A stretch of 64,000 nt of DNA, from assembly GCA_910577285.1 (NCBI GenBank), contig CAJTLO010000006.1, positions 3,474 to 67,473 on the forward strand. The letters are read 5' to 3'. This document shows positions 45,829 through 54,348 of the stretch, piece after piece. This stretch comes from an uncultured Rikenellaceae bacterium (lineage in GTDB: Bacteria; Bacteroidota; Bacteroidia; Bacteroidales; Rikenellaceae). Position 1 is the first letter of the stretch, and each line of letters starts with the position of its first letter. The notes under the pieces are model-generated. The model saw only the letters and a list, made by a program, of their open reading frames with translations, ran no database searches and was not told where the DNA came from. The position numbers were made by a program, and so were the translations under genes.

Positions 45829-46906
45829 CGGATACCTCGATGATTGCACTCCGCGGCGGTTGGTGCTGTCGTGTGAGGAGGACTGGGCCGAGGTCCACAG
45901 GCTCAGGGCATCGTGCGATGCCATTCTCGTGGGGGCACGCACCGTGCGGAACGACAATCCGTCGCTGGTGGTCCGCGACGCGGGGTTGCGGGCGTGGCGC
46001 GAATGCGTGGGGATGGGGCCGGACCAGACGAAGGTGACGATCACCGGCAGCGGCGATCTCGATCCGGACGCCCGGTTCTTTACCGAGGGGCCCGGAGCCC
46101 GAAAGATCGTCGTCACCGTGCCGGCCGTGCGTGAGCGTCTGCTGCGGCGTCTGCCTGCCGGCGTGACGGTCGTTGCGCTGGAGAGAATCACCGCCCGCGG
46201 GATCGTGGAGGCGTTGGAGCAGTCGGGCGTGCGTTCTGTGATGGTGGAGGGCGGTGCCCGTACCATCGGCATGTTCCTCGGGGAGGATGCGGTGGACTCC
46301 CTGCGGTTGGCCGTTTCCCCGGCGACGGTGGACGATGTGCGGGCTCCGCGTTTTCCCGACTTCGGTCGTTTGCCTTTCGAGGGGCGTGCGGCGAAGGCGA
46401 TTCGCCGGGTGGGCGATATGGAGGTGTATGAATACGCTTTCCGTGCGGCCCCCGACGGGCTCACGCTCACCGACCGGCGGCGGTTGCTGCGTGCGGTGGA
46501 GCTGGGCGAATGCAGTCCGCCTTGCGGGACGGCTTATCGTGTGGGGTGTGTGGTGGCCACCCTCGACGGCCGGGAATACGAGGGGTATACCCATGAAACC
46601 GATCCCCGCAACCATGCCGAAGAGGAGGCGTTGGAAAAGGCCGCAGCTGCGGGTGCCGACCTGCGGGGAGCCGCTATTTACACTTCGATGGAGCCCTGTT
46701 CGGTGCGGGCGTCGAAACCGGTGAGCTGTACCGAGCGGATCGTTCGGTCGGGGGCTGCGCGGGTGGTGTATGCCTATGCCGAGCCGGAGTGTTTCGTGCG
46801 GTGCGAGGGGACGCGCCTGTTGCGCGAGGCGGGGGTCGAGGTGCTGCCCGTTCCGGCCTATGCGCCGCTCGTGCGCCGGACCAACGGACATATCGTACAC
46901 GATTGA
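45794..46906 (+). CDS. ribD: Riboflavin biosynthesis RibD with reversed domain order (reductase-deaminase)
   Basis: 370 aa. The reductase domain is first (about 1-215): VSAAVSSDGYLDD at the N-terminus, AILVGARTVRNDNPSL near 44 and SVMVEGGARTIG near 145. The CMP/dCMP-type deaminase domain is last (about 228-370): NHAEEEALE near 272 (zinc His and catalytic Glu) and SMEPCSVRASKPVSCTE near 296 (two zinc Cys). Canonical RibD has the deaminase first. The enzyme deaminates and then reduces the pyrimidine intermediate from GTP cyclohydrolase II. Motifs of both activities look intact. It overlaps the phosphoesterase gene by 35 bp. Confidence 0.85.
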   Translation: MEVIVSAAVSSDGYLDDCTPRRLVLSCEEDWAEVHRLRASCDAILVGARTVRNDNPSLVVRDAGLRAWRECVGMGPDQTKVTITGSGDLDPDARFFTEGPGARKIVVTVPAVRERLLRRLPAGVTVVALERITARGIVEALEQSGVRSVMVEGGARTIGMFLGEDAVDSLRLAVSPATVDDVRAPRFPDFGRLPFEGRAAKAIRRVGDMEVYEYAFRAAPDGLTLTDRRRLLRAVELGECSPPCGTAYRVGCVVATLDGREYEGYTHETDPRNHAEEEALEKAAAAGADLRGAAIYTSMEPCSVRASKPVSCTERIVRSGAARVVYAYAEPECFVRCEGTRLLREAGVEVLPVPAYAPLVRRTNGHIVHD

Positions 46907-47645
46907 GTCGTGTGGTCGTATGCTGGCGTCCGGTAACCGTGTGTTTGCCGGACGTTTCGTTTTTATCGAGGAGTGGCTGTCGATCGTTTCGACATTGTCT
47001 TAACCCGGGATCGAATCCGAGGACGCGATGTCGTGTCGCGAAGAGGGGGACGGACCGGAGGCATTGCTGTGGGCGGTTGCGCTGTTCGGGGGATGTCGTC
47101 CCGAGGGTGAGGCGGGGAGCTTGCCGGTTTCCGAACATTGTATCCGGTTCAAGCCCCGCGAAACGCATGCCGAGGCCGATGTCCGTGGCGGGCTTTCCCT
47201 GCGTGATCTTTTCACGGACTGTTTCTGTAGAAGAATAGAGCGCGGAACGCTGGGGAGTGTCGCAGCGGTTGTGGCGGGAACGGTAGGTCGGCCGCGACGG
47301 CGAGAGGTATGCCGTTACGTCGGACGGTACCGAGGCGGTCGGTAACCGGACTACGGGTCGCTTTCCGCGGGGCGGTGGAGGTGGCCGATGAGCGCGACAC
47401 CGCATTCCTCGAATCGGTCGCCTCGTTCGACAGGGATTCCGCCGCAGAGGTCGGCACGTCCCTCCGCATACGGCACGATGGCCGGGGGGCTCCTCGCTGC
47501 GGGGCGATGGGATAGGATGTGCCTGTGATTCGGGAGCGGGGGAAATGTCCGGTCTCGGATCTTTCCGGCATGCTGTTTGTGTTTGATTCGGGTAATATTC
47601 CGGGGCTACGGAGCGTTTCTGTTGCAGTGAACGGAATAATTTTCG
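46907..47645. other. Long intergenic stretch without a recognised gene
   Basis: About 740 bp between ribD and ssrA. Several open frames on both strands have Ser/Arg/Pro-rich composition expected from out-of-frame GC-rich DNA, no starts with context, and no family resemblance. Confidence 0.55.
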
Positions 47646-47653
47646 TAAATTTG
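47622..47653 (+). promoter_or_regulatory. Promoter of ssrA
   Basis: TTG (47622-47624), 21 nt, then TAAATTTG (47646-47653), 44 bp before the mature tmRNA 5' end. Confidence 0.6.
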
Positions 47654-47697
47654 CCGTCCGTTCTCCTCCGGTTTACGGTAGGGCGGACGGTTTTTTC

Positions 47698-48103
47698 GGG
47701 GCTGACCGGTTTTGACAGCGGGCAGAGTCGGAAAGTAAGCATGCCGAGCATTGTGTGGATGGCTCGTTAATCTCAACGCTCAACAATAATAAATGGCAAT
47801 AATAGCTATGCACTCGCTGCGTAATCTTACCGAGTAACATTACCTTAATCCCTGTGCTCAAGGAAGTACGGGGACGAGTACCCCGCCGGCAGGACCCGCT
47901 TCTTGTTTTGTCGGCACCGGGGTATCGACAATGAGAAGATAGCTGCGGCGCATGTCCGGGCGTTTGCGGTGAAATTTTACGGACTGGGCTTCGTATTGGG
48001 CTGCCGTATGCCGGGTATGAAGAGGAGGATGAAACGACGGATAAGCATGTAGAAAGCCTTCGGGTTCCCCGTTTGGACGAGGGTTCGACTCCCTCCAGCT
48101 CCA
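47698..48103 (+). ncRNA. ssrA: tmRNA (transfer-messenger RNA)
   Basis: 406 nt. The 5' end GGGGCTGACCGG and 3' end CCAGCTCCA form the alanyl acceptor stem (GGGGCTG with CAGCTCC), and the T-arm GGTTCGACTCC is present. The tag reading frame runs from the GGC at 47795 to the TAA at 47822-47824 and encodes GNNSYALAA, close to Bacteroides tags ending YALAA. It rescues stalled ribosomes with SmpB and marks the peptide for proteolysis. CCA is not encoded (CGA follows the discriminator A). Confidence 0.96.
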
Positions 48104-48202
48104 CGACCGCCAGGGGGAAACGGTAACGACCGTTTCTCCCTGGCGTTTTTATGTCCGGTGCGTGCGGGCAGCGTGTCCGTGAGGCGCACAGGAGCGGAGG
48201 GG

Positions 48203-48400
48203 TTATTCCTCCGGTTCCAGTCGGGAGATCCAGTAGCGGGGACTGTAGGCCGACACCGAGAGGGCGGAGAGCATCGCCTCTTTTTGGTCGGTATCGAGCG
48301 AGTCGGCACTCGCTATCTTATCGGCATAGTAATTTACAATGAAGTCCACATCTTCCAGTTGGGCCGGATAGCGGGTATAAAGTTCCATAAACATCTCCAT
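48203..48400 (-). CDS. Small protein of unknown function (65 aa)
   Basis: An ATG at 48400 gives MEMFMELYTRYPAQLEDVDF and a protein-like, mostly helical remainder ending WISRLEPEE. The acidic, low-proline composition differs from the shadow frames around it, which favours a real gene. No domain recognised. It converges on ssrA. The DNA upstream of its start (48401-48620) is notably AT-rich. Confidence 0.5.
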   Translation of the reverse strand: MEMFMELYTRYPAQLEDVDFIVNYYADKIASADSLDTDQKEAMLSALSVSAYSPRYWISRLEPEE

Positions 48401-48688
48401 AATTTCTTTTCATTTTCATTGTCGTATCTTTTTTGGAACTGAATGTTTATAAAAAACATTTTCGTATGCTTTGGGCGATGTTTTTTCTTGGGCGATGTTT
48501 TGTTTTTGTAGGGATAATTGCCTATCTTGTAGGTAACAGGACTCGAAAGGAGTGTTTTCGCAGAGGAGTTTATCCCTACCATGCAACGTCGGGGTTAACC
48601 CATTTAAATTTATTTTCCACCGTTACGGATACGGTCGGGCGTATTTGACCGGAGAGATTGCCTCGTTGGATGATTAAAAACAGGAATT

Positions 48689-49135
48689 ATGAAAAGCATG
48701 TTGATCAAAACGGCGCTTGTGCTTGCAGGAGTTCTGGTTCTGTCTTCCTGCGAGAAATGGCCTTTCAATGGGCCTAAACAGGAATATTTGGAATGGAAGT
48801 TTATCAATACAACCGATAGGAATCTGTATTTCAATTTCGATCCCGCAGATGAACGGAAGATCATGTCGGCAGGCAAACTCAATCCATTAATGGTTTATAA
48901 TATTAAGAAGGGAAACGATCCCGATTTTTATATCCTGTATAAGATGCTCGTGGATAAGCCTTTCTATGTTTATCTCGATGAGACTTCCGATCCTGTGCGG
49001 GTGTGGAAACGCAGTGAAAAAGAGGAGCCGGGAAAGCAGTTCTTCAATGAATCGTCGTGGATACTGCGGAAAGATCAACGGGAAATCGCCGATTATCTCT
49101 GGATTTTCGAGATCGCTCCCGAAGATTTGGAGTGA
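48689..49135 (+). CDS. Predicted lipoprotein, unknown function
   Basis: 148 aa with signal peptide and lipobox VLSSC (Cys21). The mature part begins EKWPFNGPKQEYLEWKFINT, an N-terminal pattern (beta strand followed by NTTDRNLYF) resembling the other small lipoprotein of this window at 26778 in layout, though not clearly homologous. AT-richer than neighbours. The role is unknown. Confidence 0.75.
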   Translation: MKSMLIKTALVLAGVLVLSSCEKWPFNGPKQEYLEWKFINTTDRNLYFNFDPADERKIMSAGKLNPLMVYNIKKGNDPDFYILYKMLVDKPFYVYLDETSDPVRVWKRSEKEEPGKQFFNESSWILRKDQREIADYLWIFEIAPEDLE

Positions 49136-49352
49136 CGGATAGGGGGAAGGATTGTTTGTTACAAAACAGCGGTCGATCGGGCTTTGTGCGTGGGGCTTTC
49201 GGTCGAGTCGCCGCCGGGCACCGTATGCGGTGCAGGGGGCGGAAGCGGAGGCTTTTCCGGTATGGTATTCCGGGAATTTCCCTTAATTTTGAGGGGTCTA
49301 TTCTTCGGGAGGCGGAGCCTCCCTGGGGAGTGGATCGCAATCGAAAAGAACG

Positions 49353-49979
49353 ATGGGAAAGAACGACATGTACAGGATCATCGGCAGCGAAGAGCTGCCG
49401 GTATCCCGCTGGAGCGGCGGAACGACCACCCAGCTTGCGATATGGCCTCCGGAGGCGGTGTATGCCGAGCGTAATTTCGTGTGGCGCGTCAGTTCGGCCC
49501 GTGTGGAGACCGAAGAGTCGGAGTTTACTGCGCTGCCGGGCATTGCGCGTTGCCTGATGGTGTTGGACGGCACGTTGCATCTCCGGCACGAAGGGCATTA
49601 CGATGTCGACCTCGGCCGGTTCGCCCAGGACAATTTCAGCGGTTCGTGGACCACGCACAGCCGTGGCCGGGTGACCGACTTCAACCTGATGACCGCTTCG
49701 GGGGAGGGACGCGTGCAACTCCTCGAGGCGGCTCCTTCCTCGCGTAAGGAGGTGGAACTCATGCCGGTAATATCCGGATGGGGAGCGGTCAGCGAGGTTT
49801 TCTACTTTCTCTCGGACGGCATTTCCCTCGCGCTCCCTTGCGGGACGGTGCGGCCGGTAACGGCGGGCGACGTGTTGACCGTGCACAGGACGGAAGCCGG
49901 CGCACCTCCCGTACTGGTGATGGACAACACGCTGGGGGAGCTGGCCCGTGTGGTGCGGGCCGTCATCTATCACGATTGA
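49353..49979 (+). CDS. hutD: HutD family cupin protein
   Basis: 208 aa. The start MYRIIGSEELPVSRWSGGTT and AIWPPEAVYAERNFVWRVSSA match the HutD/Ves family (bicupin); GIARCLMVLDGTL near 68 continues it. In Pseudomonas, HutD lies in the histidine-use operon and is thought to limit its expression or respond to urocanate/formiminoglutamate. Here it stands alone, 23 kb away from the hut operon. The fold assignment is fair; the function is inferred from the family. Confidence 0.8.
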   Translation: MGKNDMYRIIGSEELPVSRWSGGTTTQLAIWPPEAVYAERNFVWRVSSARVETEESEFTALPGIARCLMVLDGTLHLRHEGHYDVDLGRFAQDNFSGSWTTHSRGRVTDFNLMTASGEGRVQLLEAAPSSRKEVELMPVISGWGAVSEVFYFLSDGISLALPCGTVRPVTAGDVLTVHRTEAGAPPVLVMDNTLGELARVVRAVIYHD

Positions 49980-50009
49980 GGTACGAAAGGTGGCCGGGGG
50001 CCGGCTGCG

Positions 50010-51002
50010 TCACTCGATTACGATCACCAGGGTTTCGAGCGGTGTCGCCCAGTCGTAGACGAACTTCGCATGGGAGGTGGCATTGCGCACACACATGTGC
50101 GAACGGGGCGTAGTACCCAGCGTGGAGGTGAACTCGATGTAGTTTTTCTCGGTGGCCTTGGGGTTATTGAGGGGGACGCCGTGGATGTAGCCGCCGCGGG
50201 TGAAGCGGCTGGCCCAAGGAGCGAAGCCGGCAATCTGTGAGCTGCCGTCGTGGAGGTAGTACATTTTCGGTTTGTGCTCCTGGATCACATAGATGCCCAG
50301 CGGCGTTTCCTGCTGGTAGGGCGGATTGTGCAACCCGGTGGTCGCCGGATTCATGCTGCGCACGTACCAGGTGTTTCCGTCGCCTTTCTCGAGCGTGGCG
50401 ATGTTCTGATTGGTGCGGTCCACGAAAATCACTTTCGAAAAGCGGTGTACCGGCAATACCTCTACGTAGTCCTTCGGAACGTACCAGGCGCCGTCGTAGA
50501 GCACCGAGCAGGCCTGCACGTAATCCGCACTATCCTGCAGCAACATGAAAAGGGCTCCGTCGCGACCGTACCGTACCGGTTTCTCCAGGGTTGTGTCGTA
50601 CAGCGGAATCGACTGGTAGCGGCTGATGCCGTATTGGTCGGTGGAGCTGCGGTATTCGTCCGTCTGCGGTTCCTCTACCTCGGGAGCGATGCCGTTCATA
50701 TTCTTGTAATTCTGTAGCGTTACCCACGTTACATGGCCGTTTTGCACCGTTTCCAGGGCGTTCAGCCACTCCGTCATCTTGTCCCACTGGAAGGATCGTT
50801 CCGTATCGCGGTAGGAATAGGTGTCCTCCAGAGTGTGCTCCTTATAGGAGAGCTCTTTGACTATCTCCACCTGGGGAGTCGAGCCGCTTGCAGGGATATA
50901 GGCGGCGATTGGGGCCGGAACCGCAGGAAGCTGCGGAAATGCGGCCGGGCCTGAGCAGAGCGACAGGAGCGCGGCTGCCGTAAATGCTTTCATCGTGTGC
51001 AT
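50010..51002 (-). CDS. L,D-transpeptidase (YkuD domain), exported
   Basis: 330 aa with a signal peptide (MKAFTAAALLSLCSGPAAF from the Met at 50993; ATG at 51002 also possible). The catalytic YkuD motif is near 277-315: YIHGVPLNNP with the essential His, then RSHMCVRN in place of the usual SHGCVRL/M, keeping Ser, His, Cys, Arg and Asn. FVDRTNQNIATLEKG near 188 is the typical domain opening. The family makes 3-3 peptidoglycan cross-links or attaches proteins; the substrate is unknown. Convergent with hutD. Confidence 0.88.
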   Translation of the reverse strand: MHTMKAFTAAALLSLCSGPAAFPQLPAVPAPIAAYIPASGSTPQVEIVKELSYKEHTLEDTYSYRDTERSFQWDKMTEWLNALETVQNGHVTWVTLQNYKNMNGIAPEVEEPQTDEYRSSTDQYGISRYQSIPLYDTTLEKPVRYGRDGALFMLLQDSADYVQACSVLYDGAWYVPKDYVEVLPVHRFSKVIFVDRTNQNIATLEKGDGNTWYVRSMNPATTGLHNPPYQQETPLGIYVIQEHKPKMYYLHDGSSQIAGFAPWASRFTRGGYIHGVPLNNPKATEKNYIEFTSTLGTTPRSHMCVRNATSHAKFVYDWATPLETLVIVIE

Positions 51003-51276
51003 GGTCGATTCGTTTATAGGGTTTATGCTCTCTCCATTCTCAATTTTTGTGCAATTCTTTGTTCGGGTCCCGGTCGGGGAACGTATGTAGATGCGATTAT
51101 CGGCTCGTTTCGTATTTGTTTCGGACCGCTTTCAATGTCGTATTCAGGACATAAAATACGCTTATCGGTAAAAATATTGTGTATTTTTCTTGTTGATATC
51201 CGTTTTGTGTATACATTCGTGGTGTAGCATGGAGCGGGGAGGCGTCGTCTCCGGCTCGTATTTAAATAGATTGTGT

Positions 51277-52185
51277 ATGAATGAAGTTTGCACGCGCGGG
51301 AAATCCCTGTTCTTCGGGGGCGGGTCCGGAAATGCGGAGTATTACGGTCGAGAAACGATAGCCGAAAATGTTCGGTTGCTTCCCCGGGAGGTGCGGATGG
51401 GGGGAGGACGTTTCTCGGTGGTGCTGTTGGTGCTCGCCGGACAGGTCGAGATAACCCTGAACGGAGGGGAGCGCATGCGGGTGGGGGCCGGTCGGATCGT
51501 TCTCTTTCCGCCCGAAGGTTATTATGTGGTGTCGGCCTGCGAGGAGGAGGCGCATCTGTTGGCATACGGAATCGAAGAGTTGCTGGAGATGTGGGAGGGC
51601 GAAATGTTTCCCGTGACCGGAGCTGCGGTCGCCCCTTCGGGGGAAAGGGCAACCGCGCTGGCGATGAACGAACGGTTGTGGGAGTATGCGCTGAACCTTT
51701 CCGGTTATCTGGCCGACGGGGTGTCGGGACCGCGTTTCATGCGTATGAAGGCTTTCGAGTTCATCCATTTGCTTCGCTTCTATTATCCCCGTCGCGAGCT
51801 CGCCGCTTTTTTTGCTCCTCTGCTGAACGAGCATACCGATTTTACCCGTATCGTGATGGACAACTGGTGCCGGGTGAGGAGCAAGGCGGAACTGGCCGCG
51901 ATTGCCGGATTGAGCACGTCGCGTTTCGGCGTGAAGTTCAGGGAGGTGTTCGGCACCTCGCCCTATCAGTGGATGATGTCGCGCCGCAGCGAACGGATCT
52001 ATCAGAAACTGGTTTACGGCACCGAGTCGTTGAAGGAGATCAGCGAAGAGTTCCATTTCGGTTCGGTGCAGCACTTCAACGACTTTTGCAAGAAGCGGTT
52101 CGGAACGACTCCGGGACGCCTGCGCAGCCGCCGGGGCATCGGGGCTGCGACCGCGGAGCCTGTCGGGGAAACGGTCGTCGGATAG
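51277..52185 (+). CDS. AraC-family transcriptional regulator
   Basis: 302 aa from the ATG at 51277; 29 extra codons upstream have no conserved look. The N-terminal part contains a cupin-like sensor (FSVVLLVLAGQVEITLNGGE near 45). The C-terminal AraC DNA-binding domain has helix one RSKAELAAIAGLSTSRFGVKF near 206 and helix two LKEISEEFHFGSVQHFNDFC near 254, then FGTTPGRLR. Targets are unknown; the adjacent divergent L,D-transpeptidase is one candidate. It ends at a terminator shared with glnA. Confidence 0.88.
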   Translation: MNEVCTRGKSLFFGGGSGNAEYYGRETIAENVRLLPREVRMGGGRFSVVLLVLAGQVEITLNGGERMRVGAGRIVLFPPEGYYVVSACEEEAHLLAYGIEELLEMWEGEMFPVTGAAVAPSGERATALAMNERLWEYALNLSGYLADGVSGPRFMRMKAFEFIHLLRFYYPRRELAAFFAPLLNEHTDFTRIVMDNWCRVRSKAELAAIAGLSTSRFGVKFREVFGTSPYQWMMSRRSERIYQKLVYGTESLKEISEEFHFGSVQHFNDFCKKRFGTTPGRLRSRRGIGAATAEPVGETVVG

Positions 52186-52207
52186 GGTTCCGGCCTGCCG
52201 GAAAATG

Positions 52208-52238
52208 AAAAAGCCCCGCTTTCGAAGCGGGGCTTTTT
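52208..52238. terminator. Bidirectional terminator between araC-type gene and glnA
   Basis: AAAAAGCCCCGCTT (52208-52221) pairs with 52225-52238 around TCG, flanked by A and T runs for both directions. Confidence 0.92.
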
Positions 52239-52254
52239 CGGTGCGGTCGTAGGA

Positions 52255-53763
52255 TCAACCGCAGTAGTAGTATTTGCTGACCATTTCGGCCATCAGTTCG
52301 GGATGTTCTTTCACCTCGCGGCGGATGTTGCCGTCGTTGTAGGCACGCAGCGTTTTGATGATGCTGTCGATCATGGCCGGGCTGAAGATGCCTTTGGCCT
52401 CGTAGGCGGCACGCTGTTCGGCCAGTCGGTCGGCCGAGGCGGCGCAGGAGTCGGGCAGCTGGTCGAGTGCGGCCACGCGGTCTTTGTTCTCCTCCTTGTG
52501 GATGTTCACGTCCACATAGGTCTTTTCGGCTATTTCGAGGCCGTCGGGGAGCTCCAGACCGTAGCGGCAGGCTACGCAAAGGGCCGAGAGCAACTGGTAG
52601 ATGTCGGCGGAGCAGTCGGCCGAACGGATCTCTACGGTCTGCTTGGCCGAGGTGTCCCGGAGCATCTCCTTGTCCTGTGGATTCACCTGCGAGAACATGT
52701 CGCGTTTGGCGGTCCAGCCGAGCGGCACGCGCACGAGTACCGAGCGGTTGCGGTCGCCCCAGCAGATGTTGGTGGGAGCTTCCTGGTGCGGTACGAGGCG
52801 GAAGTACGACGTCGGGTTGGCGTTACCGAAGGCGGTGATCGACGGTGCGAGCTTCATCATGCCGGCGATGGCGCGACGTGCCGTTTCCGAGAGTTTGCCC
52901 TCGGCGTCGAGCATCATGTTCTTGCCGTCCTTCATGATGCGCATGTGGATGTGGAGACCGGAACCCGCTTTGCCTTCCGTGATCTTGGGTGCGAAACTGG
53001 TGTCCAGACCGTATTCGTAGGCGAGGTTGCGGATGACCCATTTGGCGAGAATCAGCTGGTCGGCAGCGTCTTCCACGTCGGTGGGGAGGAACTCGATCTC
53101 GTTCTGTTCGTAGATGCGGCCGTCCAGGCGGAAGTTACCTACCTCCGAGTGGCCGTATTTGATCTTGCCGCCGATGAGTGCGATGTAGTACATGCACTGC
53201 GTGCGGAAGCTGTTGAACTTGGCGAACGGTGCCGATTCGTGGTAGCCTTTCTGGTCTACGGCCGGATACATCTGCGTCTGTTCGTTTTCGGGAGCCGAAA
53301 CGTAGTATTCGAGCTCGCCCATCGCCTCGTAGGTCATGCCGGTAACCTCCGTGAAAGCCTTCTTGGCTTTGTGGAGGGTGTACTCGGGCGAACTTTCCAG
53401 GCGCTGGCCGTCCTTGTCGAAGAAGGAGCAGAGGAAGCACAGCGTAGGCAGTTCGGCGAACGGATCGATGAACGCCGTGCGCAGACGCGGAATGACATAA
53501 AGGTCGCTGCTGCCCGCTTCGATGAAGGGGAAGAGGCTGGAGCCGTCCACGCGCTCTCCGCAAGTGAGGATGGAGTTGAGGTACTCTTCGTTCGTGATGA
53601 CGAAGTTCAGAGTCTTCAGCCTGCCGTCGGCGGCCGGATACATGAAGTTGACCATGCCGATACCGTTCTCCTTGACGAAGGAGGTGATGTCGGCAAGCGT
53701 GAATTCTGCCGCAGGTTTTCCGATGAGGGCCTGCATCGTGTTCGAACGTATGTCCATGTCCAT
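52255..53763 (-). CDS. glnA: Glutamine synthetase, type I-like
   Basis: 502 aa. The beta-grasp N-domain contains NFMYPAADGRLKTL. The catalytic domain shows MGELEYYVS near 147 (metal Glu), GKAGSGLHIHMRI near 265 (the family's GSGxHxH), NPTSYFRLVPHQEAPTNICW near 312 and RSVLVRVPLG (Arg pair). The tail ends HPELMAEMVSKYYYCG. The adenylylation-loop NLYDLP motif is not seen. It makes glutamine from glutamate, ammonia and ATP, so it can re-use ammonia from the hut pathway. Promoter and leader hairpin are upstream. Confidence 0.93.
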   Translation of the reverse strand: MDMDIRSNTMQALIGKPAAEFTLADITSFVKENGIGMVNFMYPAADGRLKTLNFVITNEEYLNSILTCGERVDGSSLFPFIEAGSSDLYVIPRLRTAFIDPFAELPTLCFLCSFFDKDGQRLESSPEYTLHKAKKAFTEVTGMTYEAMGELEYYVSAPENEQTQMYPAVDQKGYHESAPFAKFNSFRTQCMYYIALIGGKIKYGHSEVGNFRLDGRIYEQNEIEFLPTDVEDAADQLILAKWVIRNLAYEYGLDTSFAPKITEGKAGSGLHIHMRIMKDGKNMMLDAEGKLSETARRAIAGMMKLAPSITAFGNANPTSYFRLVPHQEAPTNICWGDRNRSVLVRVPLGWTAKRDMFSQVNPQDKEMLRDTSAKQTVEIRSADCSADIYQLLSALCVACRYGLELPDGLEIAEKTYVDVNIHKEENKDRVAALDQLPDSCAASADRLAEQRAAYEAKGIFSPAMIDSIIKTLRAYNDGNIRREVKEHPELMAEMVSKYYYCG

Positions 53764-53795
53764 ATGGTAATTTTATGGGTGTATCTGTCGTTATT

Positions 53796-53825
53796 ACAGC
53801 CCGAACGCAGTTGCGTCCGAGCTGT
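53796..53825 (-). promoter_or_regulatory. Hairpin in glnA 5' leader
   Basis: A 14-bp imperfect inverted repeat (ACAGCCCGAACGCA, 2-nt loop, TGCGTCCGAGCTGT) lies between the -7 box and the glnA start, probably within the transcribed leader or at the start site. It could be an operator or an RNA element. Confidence 0.5.
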
Positions 53826-53830
53826 CACGG

Positions 53831-53861
53831 CAAAGATATGAAATATTTCGGCCGGGCAATA
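53831..53861 (-). promoter_or_regulatory. Promoter of glnA
   Basis: Minus-strand TATTG (53861-53857), 18 nt, then TATCTTTG (53838-53831), about 68 bp upstream of the start. Confidence 0.6.
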
Positions 53862-53979
53862 AATCCTTGTGGAAATTATTACGATAACGCCCGGTTTGCT
53901 TCGGATTTATTACAAAGGTCCCTGCGCTTCCTTCCTTTTCGGTACTTTGCTCCGGAGAGGAAAGGGGCTGCGGCCGGAG

Positions 53980-54348
53980 TTACTCTTCCAGCAGGTCGAG
54001 AAGCTCGTTGTCGCGGCTATTCGTCAGCTGTGCCGGCACGACGTCTTTCAGGGGAACGTAGTAGACCGTGGAGGTGGGCGTGTAGATGCCGCAGGTGAGC
54101 GAACCCACCAGTCCGTTGAGGAAGCTCCAGTAGTTCCGGATCACGTAGTTCCGGTGGTTGCCTACATACTCCTGTGCTTTCATGGTGGCATTGTTGAGCG
54201 GTACGAGGCCGTAGATTAAATGGTGGTTCCATTCCCGGCTCACCTCGATGAGCGGTTCGTTGCGTTCCACGGTTCCCACCACGATACGGGTGTTGTAGCA
54301 GGAGGTCAGGGTCGCCGCACCGAGGGCTGCGAGTACGAGTCTTTTCAT
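53980..54348 (-). CDS. Bor-like small lipoprotein
   Basis: 122 aa from the ATG at 54348 (MKRLVLAALGAATLTSCYNT), with lipobox LTSC (Cys17). The mature part begins YNTRIVVGTVERNEPLIEV; the presence of a short lipoprotein with SCYxxxxxxG and a C-terminal LVGSLTCGIYTPT stretch fits the Bor family known from phage lambda and Bacteroidetes, whose role in the latter is unclear. Not part of any prophage here. Confidence 0.75.
   Translation of the reverse strand: MKRLVLAALGAATLTSCYNTRIVVGTVERNEPLIEVSREWNHHLIYGLVPLNNATMKAQEYVGNHRNYVIRNYWSFLNGLVGSLTCGIYTPTSTVYYVPLKDVVPAQLTNSRDNELLDLLEE

Noticed and set aside
47212..47751. 179-aa minus-strand frame reaching into ssrA
   Set aside because: Ser/Thr/Pro/Arg-rich shadow composition and overlap with the tmRNA and its promoter.
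53980..54348. Prophage remnant suggested by the Bor-like lipoprotein
   Set aside because: No other phage-type gene, integrase or attachment site is visible around it; Bor-like lipoproteins also occur outside phages.
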